Source: Brachionus rotundiformis
Taxonomy: Eukaryota; Rotifera; Eurotatoria; Ploima; Brachionidae
Reading direction: 5' to 3'
Assembly: GCA_016802295.1 (NCBI GenBank)
Contig: JAESIW010000065.1
Coordinates: 682,001 to 746,000, forward strand
Length of the DNA: 64,000 nt
In this document: positions 1 to 13,241 of the stretch, piece by piece
Numbering within the stretch: the stretch's first letter is position 1
Layout: the number at the start of each line of letters is the position of its first letter
Translations under genes and position numbers: made by a program
The notes under the pieces: generated by a model
What the model was told of the DNA's origin: nothing
The model's database searches: none
What the model saw: only the letters and a program-made list of their open reading frames with translations

Positions 1-3000
1 ATAAATAGTCTGATTTTTTAAATTTTTGAGTATAGCGACTAATAATCGGTTGATTTCGTGAATTTTTAAAGTTTAAAGACTCCAAATTGGATCTCAATAA
101 GCTTTTATAGCATCTTGAGAATTTTATATGAGATGCTTTCTCTGTGGCATTCGACAAATCAAGAATTTTATCATTATAAATAACTTTGATTAGACAACCT
201 TCAAAATTAAGGAATTTCTCGTTGGGCAGACGAACGTCTACTGGTGCACCTGAAATGTAGACTTCATTTTTACCAACAAAAGATACTGGTTGTATTGGTC
301 GTGATGATTGTAACAAATTATCTACATAAAGGCTTATTTTATTATCTTTGATTGATATAAGTACATGATGTAAATTATTATCATTTAAATTTTGAGCTAA
401 TGATTTAATCGTAAATGAATTGCTAGGCTCATAAACTGTTAGTTTGAGAGCACCTTCATCTAATTTGAGCAAGAGATGATTGTCTTCTTTGACACGGTAC
501 AAAACAACTCCATTTTGGCTCAAAGAGCTAAAGCTAATTCCAAAGTTTTCTCCATCAACTAAGCTCTCTCCTTTGAGATCAAATTTTATATAACTTGGAT
601 GCAAACTGTTTTTAATTTCGCATTGATCTGATACACTTGGACAATCTGGTTCAACATTATGATATTTGAATTCAGATTTATGCAAGTCTTGGTTTAGATT
701 TATTTGTTCAAAACTTGAACCAAGCGATACAGATACTGATATATAGCAACCAGTGAATGAATCGAACAAAGAGTCTTTGAATATTTTTTCTCTATCAGTG
801 GTCATTATACCACCAATACACTGTTTGCCATTTGATAATGTGTAATACTTATAAGTATCATGAACTTTTTCATCAATAAATGTCTCTCTTTCTTCATCAA
901 GTCTTTCAACTACCAAGAATTTTAAATCAGAGTTCATTTGTTGTACATTTCGAATTAATGATACCTTAATTAAATTTTTTTTAAAAATCTTCAATTCATT
1001 TAGTTCAAATAAATATTTAATTTAATAAAATTTCTAATTTAAAAGTATTTAAGGAAACTAAAAGAAATTATTTTTTGATTTTGACTTTAAATATATAATT
1101 ACCTTGATAGTATGATATTTATTATCATTTAATTTGTAACTAGTGGATGATGGACTATAGTCAAATAGTCTTAGTTTATTTTCAGCTCCATTGGCAAATA
1201 CAACATTTATGTGTCCATTTTCAAGATAAATTGCATAATATTCTCGGTCATCTTTGTACCATAACCAAAGTAAACCATTAGCTGACATAGTCTTAAATCT
1301 CAGAGTCACATCCAATTGAGGTCTATTGCGACCTGAGAATTTGAGTCTAACATCGTTAGTCTTACACATAAAAGATTCGTCAAGGAAATAAACTCCATTT
1401 TCTATACGACTCTTCTCAATTTCTGTTTCCTTATCATCAGTGGCAACAAATTTACGGTTCAATTCTCCTTTTATGTTCCTTGCTAATAAATGATTCCATA
1501 AGCCCAAATTATGATTGTTGAATTTTACGGCGTCCAAAGCACCTCTAAATTGGTTATTATAAGCCGCAATTTGCCTTAAATCATTGGGAATTTGAGATAT
1601 CGGAAATTGACCAAGAATAATACGTGCACCACTATGGTCCAAATTAAACACACTCGAATCTTCAATTGAACGTTTTGTAGTTTCTTGGTAATCATTTTCT
1701 GAGTATACCCTTAATGTAGCTAATCTTGCTGTGCGGTCAAACTCAATCTTATGCCATTGATCGTTGTTTATTTTCTGTTCTGTAGATAAAACAACTGGTT
1801 CAGAGTCGTAAGATGACAGTTTATATTGAACATGTGGTCTACCATCATGTAAATACATAGCCAAATATTCATTTGGATTGCTGGCATTGAAAACTAGCAT
1901 CAAAGGTGCAAATAATTCCTCAGTCTTTACATATAAACTGCTGACTGTGGTCATTGATGGATAAAGATCAATGGGAGGTCTTAAATTAATCACAGAACTA
2001 TCATTAAATTTAACTGCTACCTCGATATCATTAACCATTTGACGAGTACTGTCTATCAATATTTTTAAGTCGTAAATATCCTTGGATATCTTTTCGAGCT
2101 GTTGATTAAAATCATTTTCTTCCAATAATCCTTGTACAGTTTTGTCCAAATCAGGCGATGATGATTGAAGATTGTTGATTGATTGTTCTATTGATTTTAT
2201 TAATTTCTCACTACTTGGTAAATTATCAAATCCTTCTCCAGATATAGAACCTTTAAGTGTGTCAAGTGATTGAACTCGTTGAATTAAATCATGTGACTTT
2301 TGTTCATTATCTTTTAAATCGACTTCTTGTAGATTCAATTCCGATTCCAAATTGGTCAATATTTGATCACTGCTTAATGTTTTGTTGATCCAATAATCAA
2401 TATTTTCCAGATCTTTGGCTATATTGTTTGCCTTGTGTTCCAAATTTGAATATTTAGTGCTCAACTCGTTAAAGTCATAATTTGATTTCTGAATTTTATT
2501 AACTTGCTCATTGGCAATTTCAGCCATTTCAGAACTTTTATCTTTTAGATTAGTGACACGCTCTTCCAATTGCTCGAGTTCGCTTTCAGCATTAGTGTAG
2601 TTTTGTAAAACAGACACACTGTTATCATGGGCTTTCATGAGATCATCGGCTATTTTTCCATAAACCTGGGCCATTTCGAACGCAACTAATCCTTGTTGAG
2701 ATTGATCGAATCTTGATTTCCAATCGAGACTCACTTGAGACATAGTGTTCGCTTTATCCTCAGCTACTTTACATTTTTCAAGTAAATCTTCATACGTTGA
2801 CTGATGATTGGAATACAATTCCTTAAGATCTTCAGCTTTGTCATTTAATTCGTCTACATCTTTACCAGATTGCTTTAATTTTTAAATTATTAAATTTTTT
2901 GTCAAAAATTATTTAAAAAATATTAAATAAATTTCATAGCTATTGAAAATTTAAGAAAAGATTCTTAATTTTTATTTTTTAAGCATTTAAAATCAAACAT

Positions 3001-6000
3001 AGAATAATAATTTTTGCGTTGATTAATCTCAGGTAATTTAAGAGAATCAAATTCTTATTTTTAATGATAAAAATTTAATTTAAACTTAAAATATTTTGCT
3101 TTTTTAAAGAATAATGTAAATTTTCAATAAATATAAACATTCAGATTTTTAGATAGAAATTATATCCTTGCCATAGTTGACAAAAGTAACTTTTTAAATA
3201 TATCTTACTTCTAAAATATTTTCTCCTTTGGCGATCAAGTCCTCTACATCTTGTAATGATTGTTTAGTTTTTTCTCTTAAAAACTCTGTCTCATTCTGAA
3301 TTATACGCAAGTTATCAAAATAAGCCTTAAATTCTACATCACGATCCTTGAGTTTCTCCTCTGATTTGGTTTTATCTATCAAATTTTTTGTTTCCATTAT
3401 ACTTTTTTGAATGTAAAATGTTTTATTTTTAATTGTATCAATTGCTTTCATATGAGTTTGATAATTTGAATTCAATGTGCTAACAGTTAAATTTGTCTCC
3501 ATATATTGTTTGACTAAATTTTGATATTTTTCTAGTACGTCAGTGAAATTCCTGTTTAAAACTCTTTCAGCCATTTTTTCATACACTCTCATATGTTCTT
3601 CGCTGATTGTGTGATCATTATCTATTTCCTCATTTTGTATTTGTTCCAACATTGATTCCAAAAGATCAATATTAATTCTTAAATCACCCAAATTTTGGTT
3701 TAATTTTTCTGAATCTTCATAAATTTTTTCGAATTGTTTTATTTTTCCTTTGATATCAATGTCGGTCATCAGCTTGAGGCTAATAATATCGTTTTGAACG
3801 CTGGAAATTTGTCTCTGAAGATTCAAAAGAGGCGTATTTTCGTAGTCTGATGGGTCGATTGAACTCTTAATATTTTCAAATTCAGTTTCCAGTCTTACCA
3901 ATTTCTGGTGAGCTTTGAAAGTAAGACTAGAATCCTTGTTGCCACTTTCGATTCCGTGGGCTTTCATTTCTAGCTCAGCCACGTCATCTAGCAATGTGTG
4001 TACACAGGTATCACATTTTTTGCAACCTTGATGCTTGACTAAAACCCATCTTGGGGAACATTGGTCGCAATTAGGACCCATTACTCCTTCGATGCATGTA
4101 CAGTGGCCAGTTTCAGCATTACATTCAAATCCGTCACTTGTCAATTTGACGCCTAATGAATTCTTACAATTACATTCTTGGCAGCCTTCATCTGTAAAGT
4201 TCCAATGACCACTAGCACATTTGTCACATCTGTCTCCACCCACTCCTGGCTTACATTGGCACTCACCAGTTGATAATTTGCATTGTTGCGAAAAAGAACC
4301 ATATGGGTCACAGTCACATTCTTTGCAGCCATCTGCACTGCCAAATCCCCACATGTTTTCGTTGCAAGAACTGCAATCATGTCCAATAACATTGTTCTTA
4401 CACAAGCATTCACCATTAATTGGATCACAAACATCCGAACCCAAAGGATCGCATTTACAAGGCTGACAGTTTCTAAGTTCAATCGGATCTCCATAATGCC
4501 AATCTAAACATCTTTCACAATTGACTCCTGTAGTATTGTGTAAACATTTAAGACATGCCCCGGTTCTTTGGTCACATGATCCGTAATCATTCATATCAAT
4601 GTTATCATTACATTCACAACGCAAGCATTTGCCTCCTGGTGCAGTCGGATCGCCATAATAACCAGGTGCACATCGCTCGCAAAATGGTCCTGCATAGCCT
4701 TCTTGGCACGAGCAATTATAAACCCTGTTGGTATTTTGGTCATATTTACATGTAGAGCTGAAAACATTTGCCTCAGTTGGACCAGGGCATGGACACAATC
4801 TACATTCGGTATATCCATCTCCGTAGTTTATTTGATAATAACCAGGCTTACATTCACCACAAGTTGGTCCTACTGTATTATCTCTACAATTTATACACAC
4901 ACCAGTTTCTTGATCACAAGTATCCGCATGATTATTGCACTTGCATGGTACACAATTGAACAAGCCTGGTCCATTTCCTTTAACTTTGTAATAGCCTGGC
5001 TGGCAAGATTCACAAGAGTATCCACTAAAATGCGGAGGGCAATAGCATTGCTCGGCACTTAAAGCTGGTTCATCAAGCAATGACTCCTCATATTTAACAG
5101 CAAAGTTAAACTTAAATTCAATTAATTCTGTCATATCAGTCTTTGCGCCATAAGTAGCTCTTAGTTTAATTTCAGACAAAGAACTCAAAACAGTCATGAG
5201 TTGTTCTCTAGTAACTGAAGCTCCGGTTAGTAGATGCTTAAAGTTTGATTCCAAAAGACTAACAGTATTCTCAAAATTTACATCATTTTGAGGTTGACTG
5301 ATTGATGAATAATACAAACTCATATTCTGACCAACTAAAATTATATCTGGCTTGACTGTAATTGTCTCATCAGAAAATTTCACTTTTATGGTGTATTTAA
5401 TATCTGAACCGTATGATGTAACTCTATTTCCAAGATAGCTTTTAGGTGCATTCCAATACAAAAATTCGTTTTGTTCAACATTGGTCAAATCAGCTGTGAC
5501 TGTGTTAGAATGTGTCAAAAGTGGTTCTAGAGAATCAATGAAATAATTCTGATTCAAATCACTTAGAGTCCAATCATTTAAGTCAACATAAGGTAAATAG
5601 TACAAATCAGAGATCTTACAATAAGTTGTTTGACCAAAACAAAAGCATTTAGTACAACCTTTTTCGTTTCTTGATTCCATGTTAAATGTTCCAGGCTTAC
5701 AATTTTCGCATCTATCTCCAAATGTATTCTCTTTACACAAACATTCTCCAGTTACAGGACTACATATATTTTCTTGGGCACCTTCTTCTTGACAATCACA
5801 TCTATTACACAATGGATAGTCATAGTAGCCATTTTTGCATCGATCACATTTTCGGCCATCCATGTTTTGTCTGCATACACATTGACCAGTTTCTTTTTCA
5901 CAAGTGGTATTTCTGTCAAGAGTTCCGTCTAAGTTACAGTCACAATCTACACAGCCAAACATTGGATGGAAAGCAAAACAGCCATCATGACAAACACTTT

Positions 6001-9000
6001 TGGTTGAACAAGGTGGATCGAAGCATTCACCAGTAACGTCATCGCAATTACCTGTTGGACAATCACATTTTTTGCATTCTGGAAAACCAAAGTAACCAGT
6101 TTTGCATCTATTACACTGGCGACCAATCACATTCTCTTTGCAGTAACACTGTCCACCAAAAATATCACATATATCATCTGTTAAGCTTCCTTCTGGATCA
6201 CAGTCACAAGGCTGTGCACCATTGTTATATTTGGAAGATAGAGATAAAACTGATTTATCACAGAAAGGGCTTGAAAAGTGTTCTATGTTGAAATGCTGTG
6301 ATGCGCATTTTGTTATAAATTCAGAAGTCATATCTACTGGTGCGTACTTTAGCATATCTGGGTTAACATTATTGGCTGAGGCGAGGAGAATGTAATCTAT
6401 ATAGATATCCTTATGGTTTTCGTTGAGTTGAAATACTATTTTGGACAGATCTGGATTAGAAAATGTCTCGCTAAAAGGATAAAATTTGACAATTGATCGA
6501 CAACCGCTAATTGATGGGCAATAATTTGCATTTAATGTTCCATTAGAATCTTTATCCAAGAAAACTGTTAGACTTACTGACGGATGGTTCGGTTGATAGT
6601 AATGAACTATCAACATTTGTTCACCTTGGTCATGTTTAGATTTGACAACTGGAACAGTTATTTCAGGCTTAAATTTGTAAAAATAAATTTTATTTTAGAT
6701 TTAAAAATTTTAAATTTAATATTAATTAGTTTTTATATAATTGAAAATAAATAAAACTTACAAAATAGCTATGAATATGAACAACATCATTTATTGGAAT
6801 ATAATCTTCTACCGATGTACGGAAAAGATTTGGCCTTATTGAATTTTCATCTGAATCTAGTTCTATTTTTGTGTAATAGAATGGTTTGTACACAAGTGGT
6901 TTGCATTCTGAATTGGTAATAATACAATAAGGTGACATTTTGATGTAGTTAATATCGAATTTGTCCTTTTGGACGAGAGTTATTTTATTTACCAAGATTT
7001 CTTTGTTGGAACGGAGAGTAACACTGGCCGAATTTTGTCCCTCGATCTGTAATGGCTCATTGAAATCACGAGAAAGTATCACTTCTCTACAAAGAATGGT
7101 TAAATTGCATTTATAGGCATAAACACTTCCGACTTGTCTTCTATTCGAGTCCATATGATTTACTTCGACTTGAATTTCTTGACCGTCATCATTTAAATTC
7201 ATAAACTCAATTAGTAAAACATAGCTATCAGGGCTTGGAAAAATTAAATTTTTGATTATAGCATTATCAAATGTAAGTCGAGTGACAACCAATGGTTCAC
7301 TTTGATTAAATTCTTTGATAGTTCTTAAATCAAAATTTCTCTCGTCCGAGTCAGACTCTGGAATTAAAATTGGAGAAAATTTGTCCAAAGCTGGATATTT
7401 GTATTGAACACATGGCTCTTCATCACGGTAATCTCGACACGATTCGACCACATCTTTGCTTAATACTGTTGATTCGTAGTAGTCTGATGGCAATAAAACA
7501 AAATAATCCTTGAAAATTGTGAAATAAAATATTTATCTTTTTAATATAATTTTAATTAATTTATTTACCAAATATAAATTTTGATTTTGATTCGCGAAAC
7601 TGACTGTATATTCGCCAGGAACTAGATCAAGAATCATAGCATTTATTTGATCCACAGTAACAGTTTCAAATGAAGGCTCAGAATTTGGCAACAACTAATT
7701 TAAATGAATTAATAATTTTTTAATATTTTTTTTTATTTTAGATTAACATACAAGAATGGATTTTTGTTCATCATACTCTCCATCAGGATTACTATCCATT
7801 ACTCTAATTGTCATTTCTGCTATACTTATATTCTTATTTAAGTATTTTACAATTAACCGATAAGTTCCAGCTTTGGTTATAGTAACATTTTGTGATACCA
7901 CTCCAGCAACTTTATTTAAGTGGACATATCCTTTCCACGAAAATTTAGGGAAAATTTCTTCATCAAAAATATAGCGAACTGGTTTATCTTTAGATATTCC
8001 ATCTTCGATTTCAAATTTTAATTGATGTAAATTTGGAACAAAGTATCCTGATGCTGGTTGATCACAATTCAAGCCAATTATGTTTGGCAAGCATGCACAT
8101 TGTCCAGTAATACGGTCACAATAATTATCTATTGAAGAGCCAGGCTGACATTTACATGATTCACAACCAAAAATATCATTCCTTGCTAAGTTAAAAAATC
8201 CTGGTTTGCAATCATTGCAAGCAGTCGAATCAACAAATAACTTGCATTGGCATTGTCCAGAGTTTTGGTCGCAAATATCTAATTCATTTAAAGTTCCGTT
8301 TCTGTTGCATTCACATGGCGAACATCCTTTCTCAGAGTCAGTGCCAAGTCCATAAAATCTGTCTTTACACTTGTCACATTGACGTCCAGTAACAGTTTCT
8401 TTGCACGGACAACGGATTCCAGATGCCATTTTTAGATCTTTATTACATCCTGGAAAATGATCAGCTGTTCCTTTTGGATGACAATTGCACTCTTAAATAT
8501 TTTATGTAAATATGTTTTAATTATCTTAAAATTTGATTATACTTTCGCAGAATGGATAATTAAAAAAGTCCGGTGCGCACTCAGAACATTTTTGATTATT
8601 GAAATTTGGTTTACAATTACATTTGCCAGTAGTTTGGTCGCATGATTGACCGATTGAACCAGCATCATCACACTGACACTCAATACAATCGGGAAATTTG
8701 TAATAACCTGGAGCGCATTGATCACATTTTGGACCGCTTCGGCCTTCTTTGCAAACACACTGTTGTTGATTTCCAAAATAGGTACAAGTTTGGCCAATAG
8801 AACCTTCTGGATCACAACCACAAGCTAAATTTATCATATTTATGATCGTTATCTTTGATTATTTTAGATATAGTCTTACATTCACATAAAGGAAAATTGT
8901 AGTAGCCAGGTGCACATTCATTGCATCTTTCACCAGCAAAATTTGGTGCACAAATACAAGTTCCATTCTTTTTATCACAAACTTCATCTGTTGTGCCAAC

Positions 9001-10833
9001 ATCACAATTACAGATGTTACAAATAGGATCACCAAAATAACCATGATCACATTCATCACATCTATGACCTGTATAGCCAGGTCGGCATACACATTGACCA
9101 GTTTCACTATTACAATTCATATCCAATGTGCCTTCTCGTTCACAGTCACATGCTAGAATTATAATTATAGAATTTAAAAAATTATATAATAAATTATTTA
9201 TATATTTTAAAAATTTTTTAATAATTGTTTTTGTGCTTAAATCAAATAATAAAAATATACTTACGTTTGCAGTCAGGAAATCCATAGTATCTGTCAACAC
9301 ATCGATCGCAGAATGGTCCAAGATAGCCAAATTTACAATAACATGGACCTTTGCAATTTGAGTCAGCCCGACCATTTATGTCACAGTCACATTTTTTACA
9401 TTCGGGCCAGTCTGTGTATCCATTAGCACACTCCATACATTTATAGCCAGTATATTGAGGCTTACATTCACAATCTCCAGTCAACTGAGTACAATTGCCG
9501 GTCGAGTATGGATTATCACAGTCGCATTTACGACAAGCATCGACAGATGTTATAGGTACACCAAATGGTCTAAAATATCCTGATTTACATTCCTGGCAAT
9601 TAATACCTTGAGTGTTATGTTTACACTCTTGACACACTCCTCCACCTTCATAATTACCATGTATGTCTATGCTAAGCTTAAGACGATCAACCTCTTCGTC
9701 AAAGATACATTTATCTGAATGACCATAACATTGGCAAGCTTTATAAAATCAATTAACAAAAATTTAATTTTTTTCTAAATTTTATTTTACGTTCGCATTC
9801 AAATTCTTTTCCTTCTCTATTTTGTTTCCATCTTTTTTGTACAAAACCATCACAACAAGTCTCACATTGGTCACCACATGTATTATGAGAGCATCTGCAA
9901 ATAAGCTTATCAGGTGTTAAAGGATTCGAAGCTTCACAGTGTTCTGCATGTCCATTGCAGACACATCTACCTCCAATAGAAATGTCCCGTATACTATAAA
10001 AATACTAAAAACAAAATTAAAATAAATATTAAAATATATTCTTTTATACTTACTCTTCTGGTAACTGTAGGATCTTGTTTAGCAACAGCCATTAAGTGTC
10101 CAAGTAAATTTTTTGTTCGCATTAGTCTTAATCTCACATTGGTAGCACGGGTCCATTTTTGCAAATCGTCTGCATGTGTAAAATTTTTTGAGTTAGGTCG
10201 ATTGTTGACCAACGAAACCAAGATTTCACCACCTTCAACTGGAAGAACTTTAGAGTAATCAGTAGTACAAACAACATCATCATCAGTCTGGACTTTTTCA
10301 TTAGCCAAAGTGTTAAAATAATTGTAGCAATCTGAAGGAGTGTCGGCAAAATACTGCCATGGCTGGTATGTTTTACCATAATCAACAGACTTTTCCAAAG
10401 CCCATACACCAGGTCTAGGCGAATTGGCCATTTTGATGTAAATATAGGCTACATGAAACTCTTGTCCGAAATCAATAGTCAAATTGACTTGGTTGTAGTC
10501 AAGTGATCTAGAAAGTGGAGGACTTTGCCACCAGCGATCTGTTCCGTCTATTGCATACTGGGCTGGATGAGCTTTGTACGGATCGTTTGGATCACATTTA
10601 TCACAATACTGGCCTTGGATCAAATTGGCATAGTTTGAGGTTTCTCGATCAGTAGTAGATGAGCCTGTTAGTTTGCAATAGAGTTCTGGCTCTCGAACAC
10701 CTTCTCCACATGTAGCTGAAGCAGTAACTTGTTTGTTAGATACCAAGTTAAAATATGGCGGAGTTAAGATGTCACAATTGATTTTTTTAAAACTCAAGAA
10801 TATAATTATACTTAAATAAACCTTTAATCGCAT
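1..10833 (-). CDS. Laminin alpha chain (alpha-5/alpha-3-like), 3' part missing at window edge
   Basis: Basement-membrane laminin alpha subunit, secreted, forming a trimer with beta and gamma chains. Exons (minus strand): 10054-10833, 9791-10004, 9265-9738, 8880-9152, 8543-8824, 7752-8491, 7569-7694, 6762-7508, 3209-6667, 1103-2872 and 1-964 (open at the edge). All junctions are GT-AG and frame-consistent, giving about 3276 residues so far. Order: signal peptide (residues 1-20), LN domain (about 25-275, with WWQSPPLSR and NSPRP motifs and ending in DPTVTRR), a first run of Cys-rich LE repeats (to about 800), a non-LE middle region typical of alpha-3/5 chains (about 800-1360), LE repeats, an L4 domain (about 1565-1775), more LE repeats, a long coiled coil (about 2120-2635), then LG1, LG2 and LG3. 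LG4-5 should lie left of the window. LN domain plus LG domains identify it as alpha rather than beta or gamma. The start is the ATG followed by a hydrophobic leader. Confidence 0.96.
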
Positions 10834-12206
10834 TTCTTTTTTTTAAAATTTTTTGTACATTTCAAACTCTAAAAAAATTAGGAAATGATTTTTAAATAAG
10901 AGGAGTTTTTAAATGCTTTGGCGAAATTGGATATGCCAGTAATAGTAGAGATACCAAATTTGCTTATTTTAAATTCAAAATATTAAAAATTTTATTTCAG
11001 TGTCCCAATTTAATATTGTAGTTACTTTATCTTTTAACTAAATATTAACGATTTTTTGTAAAACTATAAAAAAAATAAAATTGGGTTAAATTTCAAAAAT
11101 GTATTTACGAGTGTGTAGTTGTTATTCTAGCAGACGCTTCAAATACCATGACGAAATTGTTTATTTTCGATATAAATTTTTTTTTTGAAGCATGAAAATG
11201 GTTTCTTATCGAGGCCACGAATATATTATTTGATTAAGGTACAAAGATAAATTTAAGATAGATATAGATAAGAGGTATCATTTATCAGTAAAATGGCTTA
11301 ATGATTGACATTAAAAATACTAGTTTTTAGTGTGAATTTTGAAATATGCGTCACGGGTGAATGATAATTTCTAATTATATTTTGGTTAATAGCGTTAAAA
11401 TCATTTGAGATATTCTCTTAATCTTAAACTTAAATGCTTCGAGTATTCTAAAAGTGATATTAATAGATATATTAAATAATATATTCACAAATAAAACTAA
11501 ATACAAACAAATATTAATTTTTAAAATATTAAAATTTGATATCTATTTGTATTAAGGTCAATTATATGAATAATTTATACAATTAAAATTATATAATTAA
11601 ACTTAAATTTAAAATATTTCCAGTGTATAGAATTACTTTAATTAGTCAAAAATTATCTTCTGTTTTTCAAAAACAAAAAGTAGTAAATTTAGGCCTTACA
11701 CAAAACTAAATCCGAACATATGTCCAAAATTTGAATGATAATTGTAACTAAAAATTTTAAATATTTTTTTTTCTATTTATCTAAAATTTTGATTAGATCT
11801 TATTTTTAAGTTTGAAAATATATGTGCACAGTGGTTTTCTTGGATAAAAATTAATCATTAAATAAAATCTCGATAACTATAGCTAAAACATGTTCTAATT
11901 TACTCACTTAATATTGTTTTCCACTTTTCTTAAATGCATTTTGATGGTTATAAAATTTTTATGAATAATTTTTAGCCTAATTGTAAATAGTTATGGATGA
12001 TTTGAGCTCAAATTTATTAAATGACCGGGTATAAATTTTTTTGCATTAGCTTTTGAGTTTAAGTGAGTTGGAAATAAATATTTCAATTCAAAACTAGGCG
12101 AGATTTTCATGATAAATATATTTACTATTTCATTGAAAATTAAGAGCATTAAAATAATAATTTTAACCCTAAATAAAAAAATAAAGAAATAAATAATCAA
12201 CATTTT
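10834..12206. other. Intergenic, upstream of the laminin gene
   Basis: AT-rich DNA between the laminin start codon and the end of the next minus-strand gene. It must hold the laminin promoter, but I see no TATA box, repeat or ORF that I can defend. Short A/T runs only. Confidence 0.6.
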
Positions 12207-13241
12207 TTATTCTTTAATGGCATTGAAGTCTTTTATCAAGTTGAAAAAACACGATGCTTGTAAATAATTTATAGCCAATGGTTCTTTTTGAGTTTTAGCC
12301 TTGCTGAAAAATTCATAATAATTCTCTGAACCGATAAGGACGAAATTTTTAAGCACAAATTCCGAGTCTGTTTTTGGTTTAATCATAAATTGTACCAGAT
12401 CAGCAGCTCGAACTCTTTCATTTCCCACCAGAATATTAAATTTCTTTGCCACTTTACTACTGTTCATTTTAAATATTTTTTTGTCTGATTGATTTAATAT
12501 TTTGCTTTTAATTAGCGCCTCAAAGATAACTTCATTTTTTTGTAGCTTAAGAATAAATTGGAGCATTTTACTCTCTCTGGCTTTATAGCGTTTTTCTTCA
12601 AAAATGTATGCATTGCTGTTTTGTGGTAAAAATTGTTCATACATTTTATTCAACTTAAATAAATTACTTAAGATTTTTGGAATGAAAATTAAAATTACAT
12701 ATTCAAATGATATATTAAAATCAGGACTATAAATTAAATTCTTGTCTAATTCAATAAAGTTCCAATCTATTATAAATCCATTTTTTTGAATATGAATCCA
12801 ACTAATGGCATCGTGTGAAAAATCTAAAGAGGTTATTGTTTCTATTGACTTAATTTTTGAAATTCTCTTTAATAAATGTTAAATTATATACACTTTGAAA
12901 ATACTTTGACAAATTCAACATCTAATCTTGGTAGTTCAATTGATCTTTTGTTCAAATTCTGAATTTTATATATTATGAATGAATTTAATGCTTTTAAATG
13001 AGCTAATTAATGTTACTTTTAAAATGTTTGAATTGGTTTCTTTAACAGGTGATTTTTGTGGATTTATTTCAAATGAAAGACCGGATATGTCGTCATTGAT
13101 TGATCGGTTGGTTGATAATATACTGATCAGTCTCTTAAAGACTGTTCTTTCCTTTTGTACAATTTATTCAAATGTTTTAATTTTCAGAAAATTTACATTT
13201 ACATTTTTAGAATTTTTAACTAAATTAAAAATAGAGTTCAT
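12207..13241 (-). CDS. Unrecognised protein, four predicted exons
   Basis: Not recognised. Four minus-strand exons can be joined with GT-AG introns, all in phase 0: 13197-13241, 13017-13151, 12905-12958 and 12207-12866 (stop included), about 297 residues. The introns are 45, 58 and 38 bases; the 38-base one is unusually short. The reading frame stays open far upstream of the first methionine of the long exon, which supports the exon join. The product is rich in Lys, Asn, Ile and Phe, has no signal peptide, and has a hydrophobic stretch around YVILIFIPKIL that could be buried core or a membrane segment. The C-terminal half looks alpha-helical and charged. The first exon (15 codons) is the weakest part. 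The last exon is the strongest; the rest needs transcript support. No function is proposed. Confidence 0.5.

Noticed and set aside
4153..6291. Many Cys/His/Ile-rich open frames across the laminin LE repeats
   Set aside because: Out-of-frame readings of repetitive LE coding sequence; the laminin frame itself is continuous.
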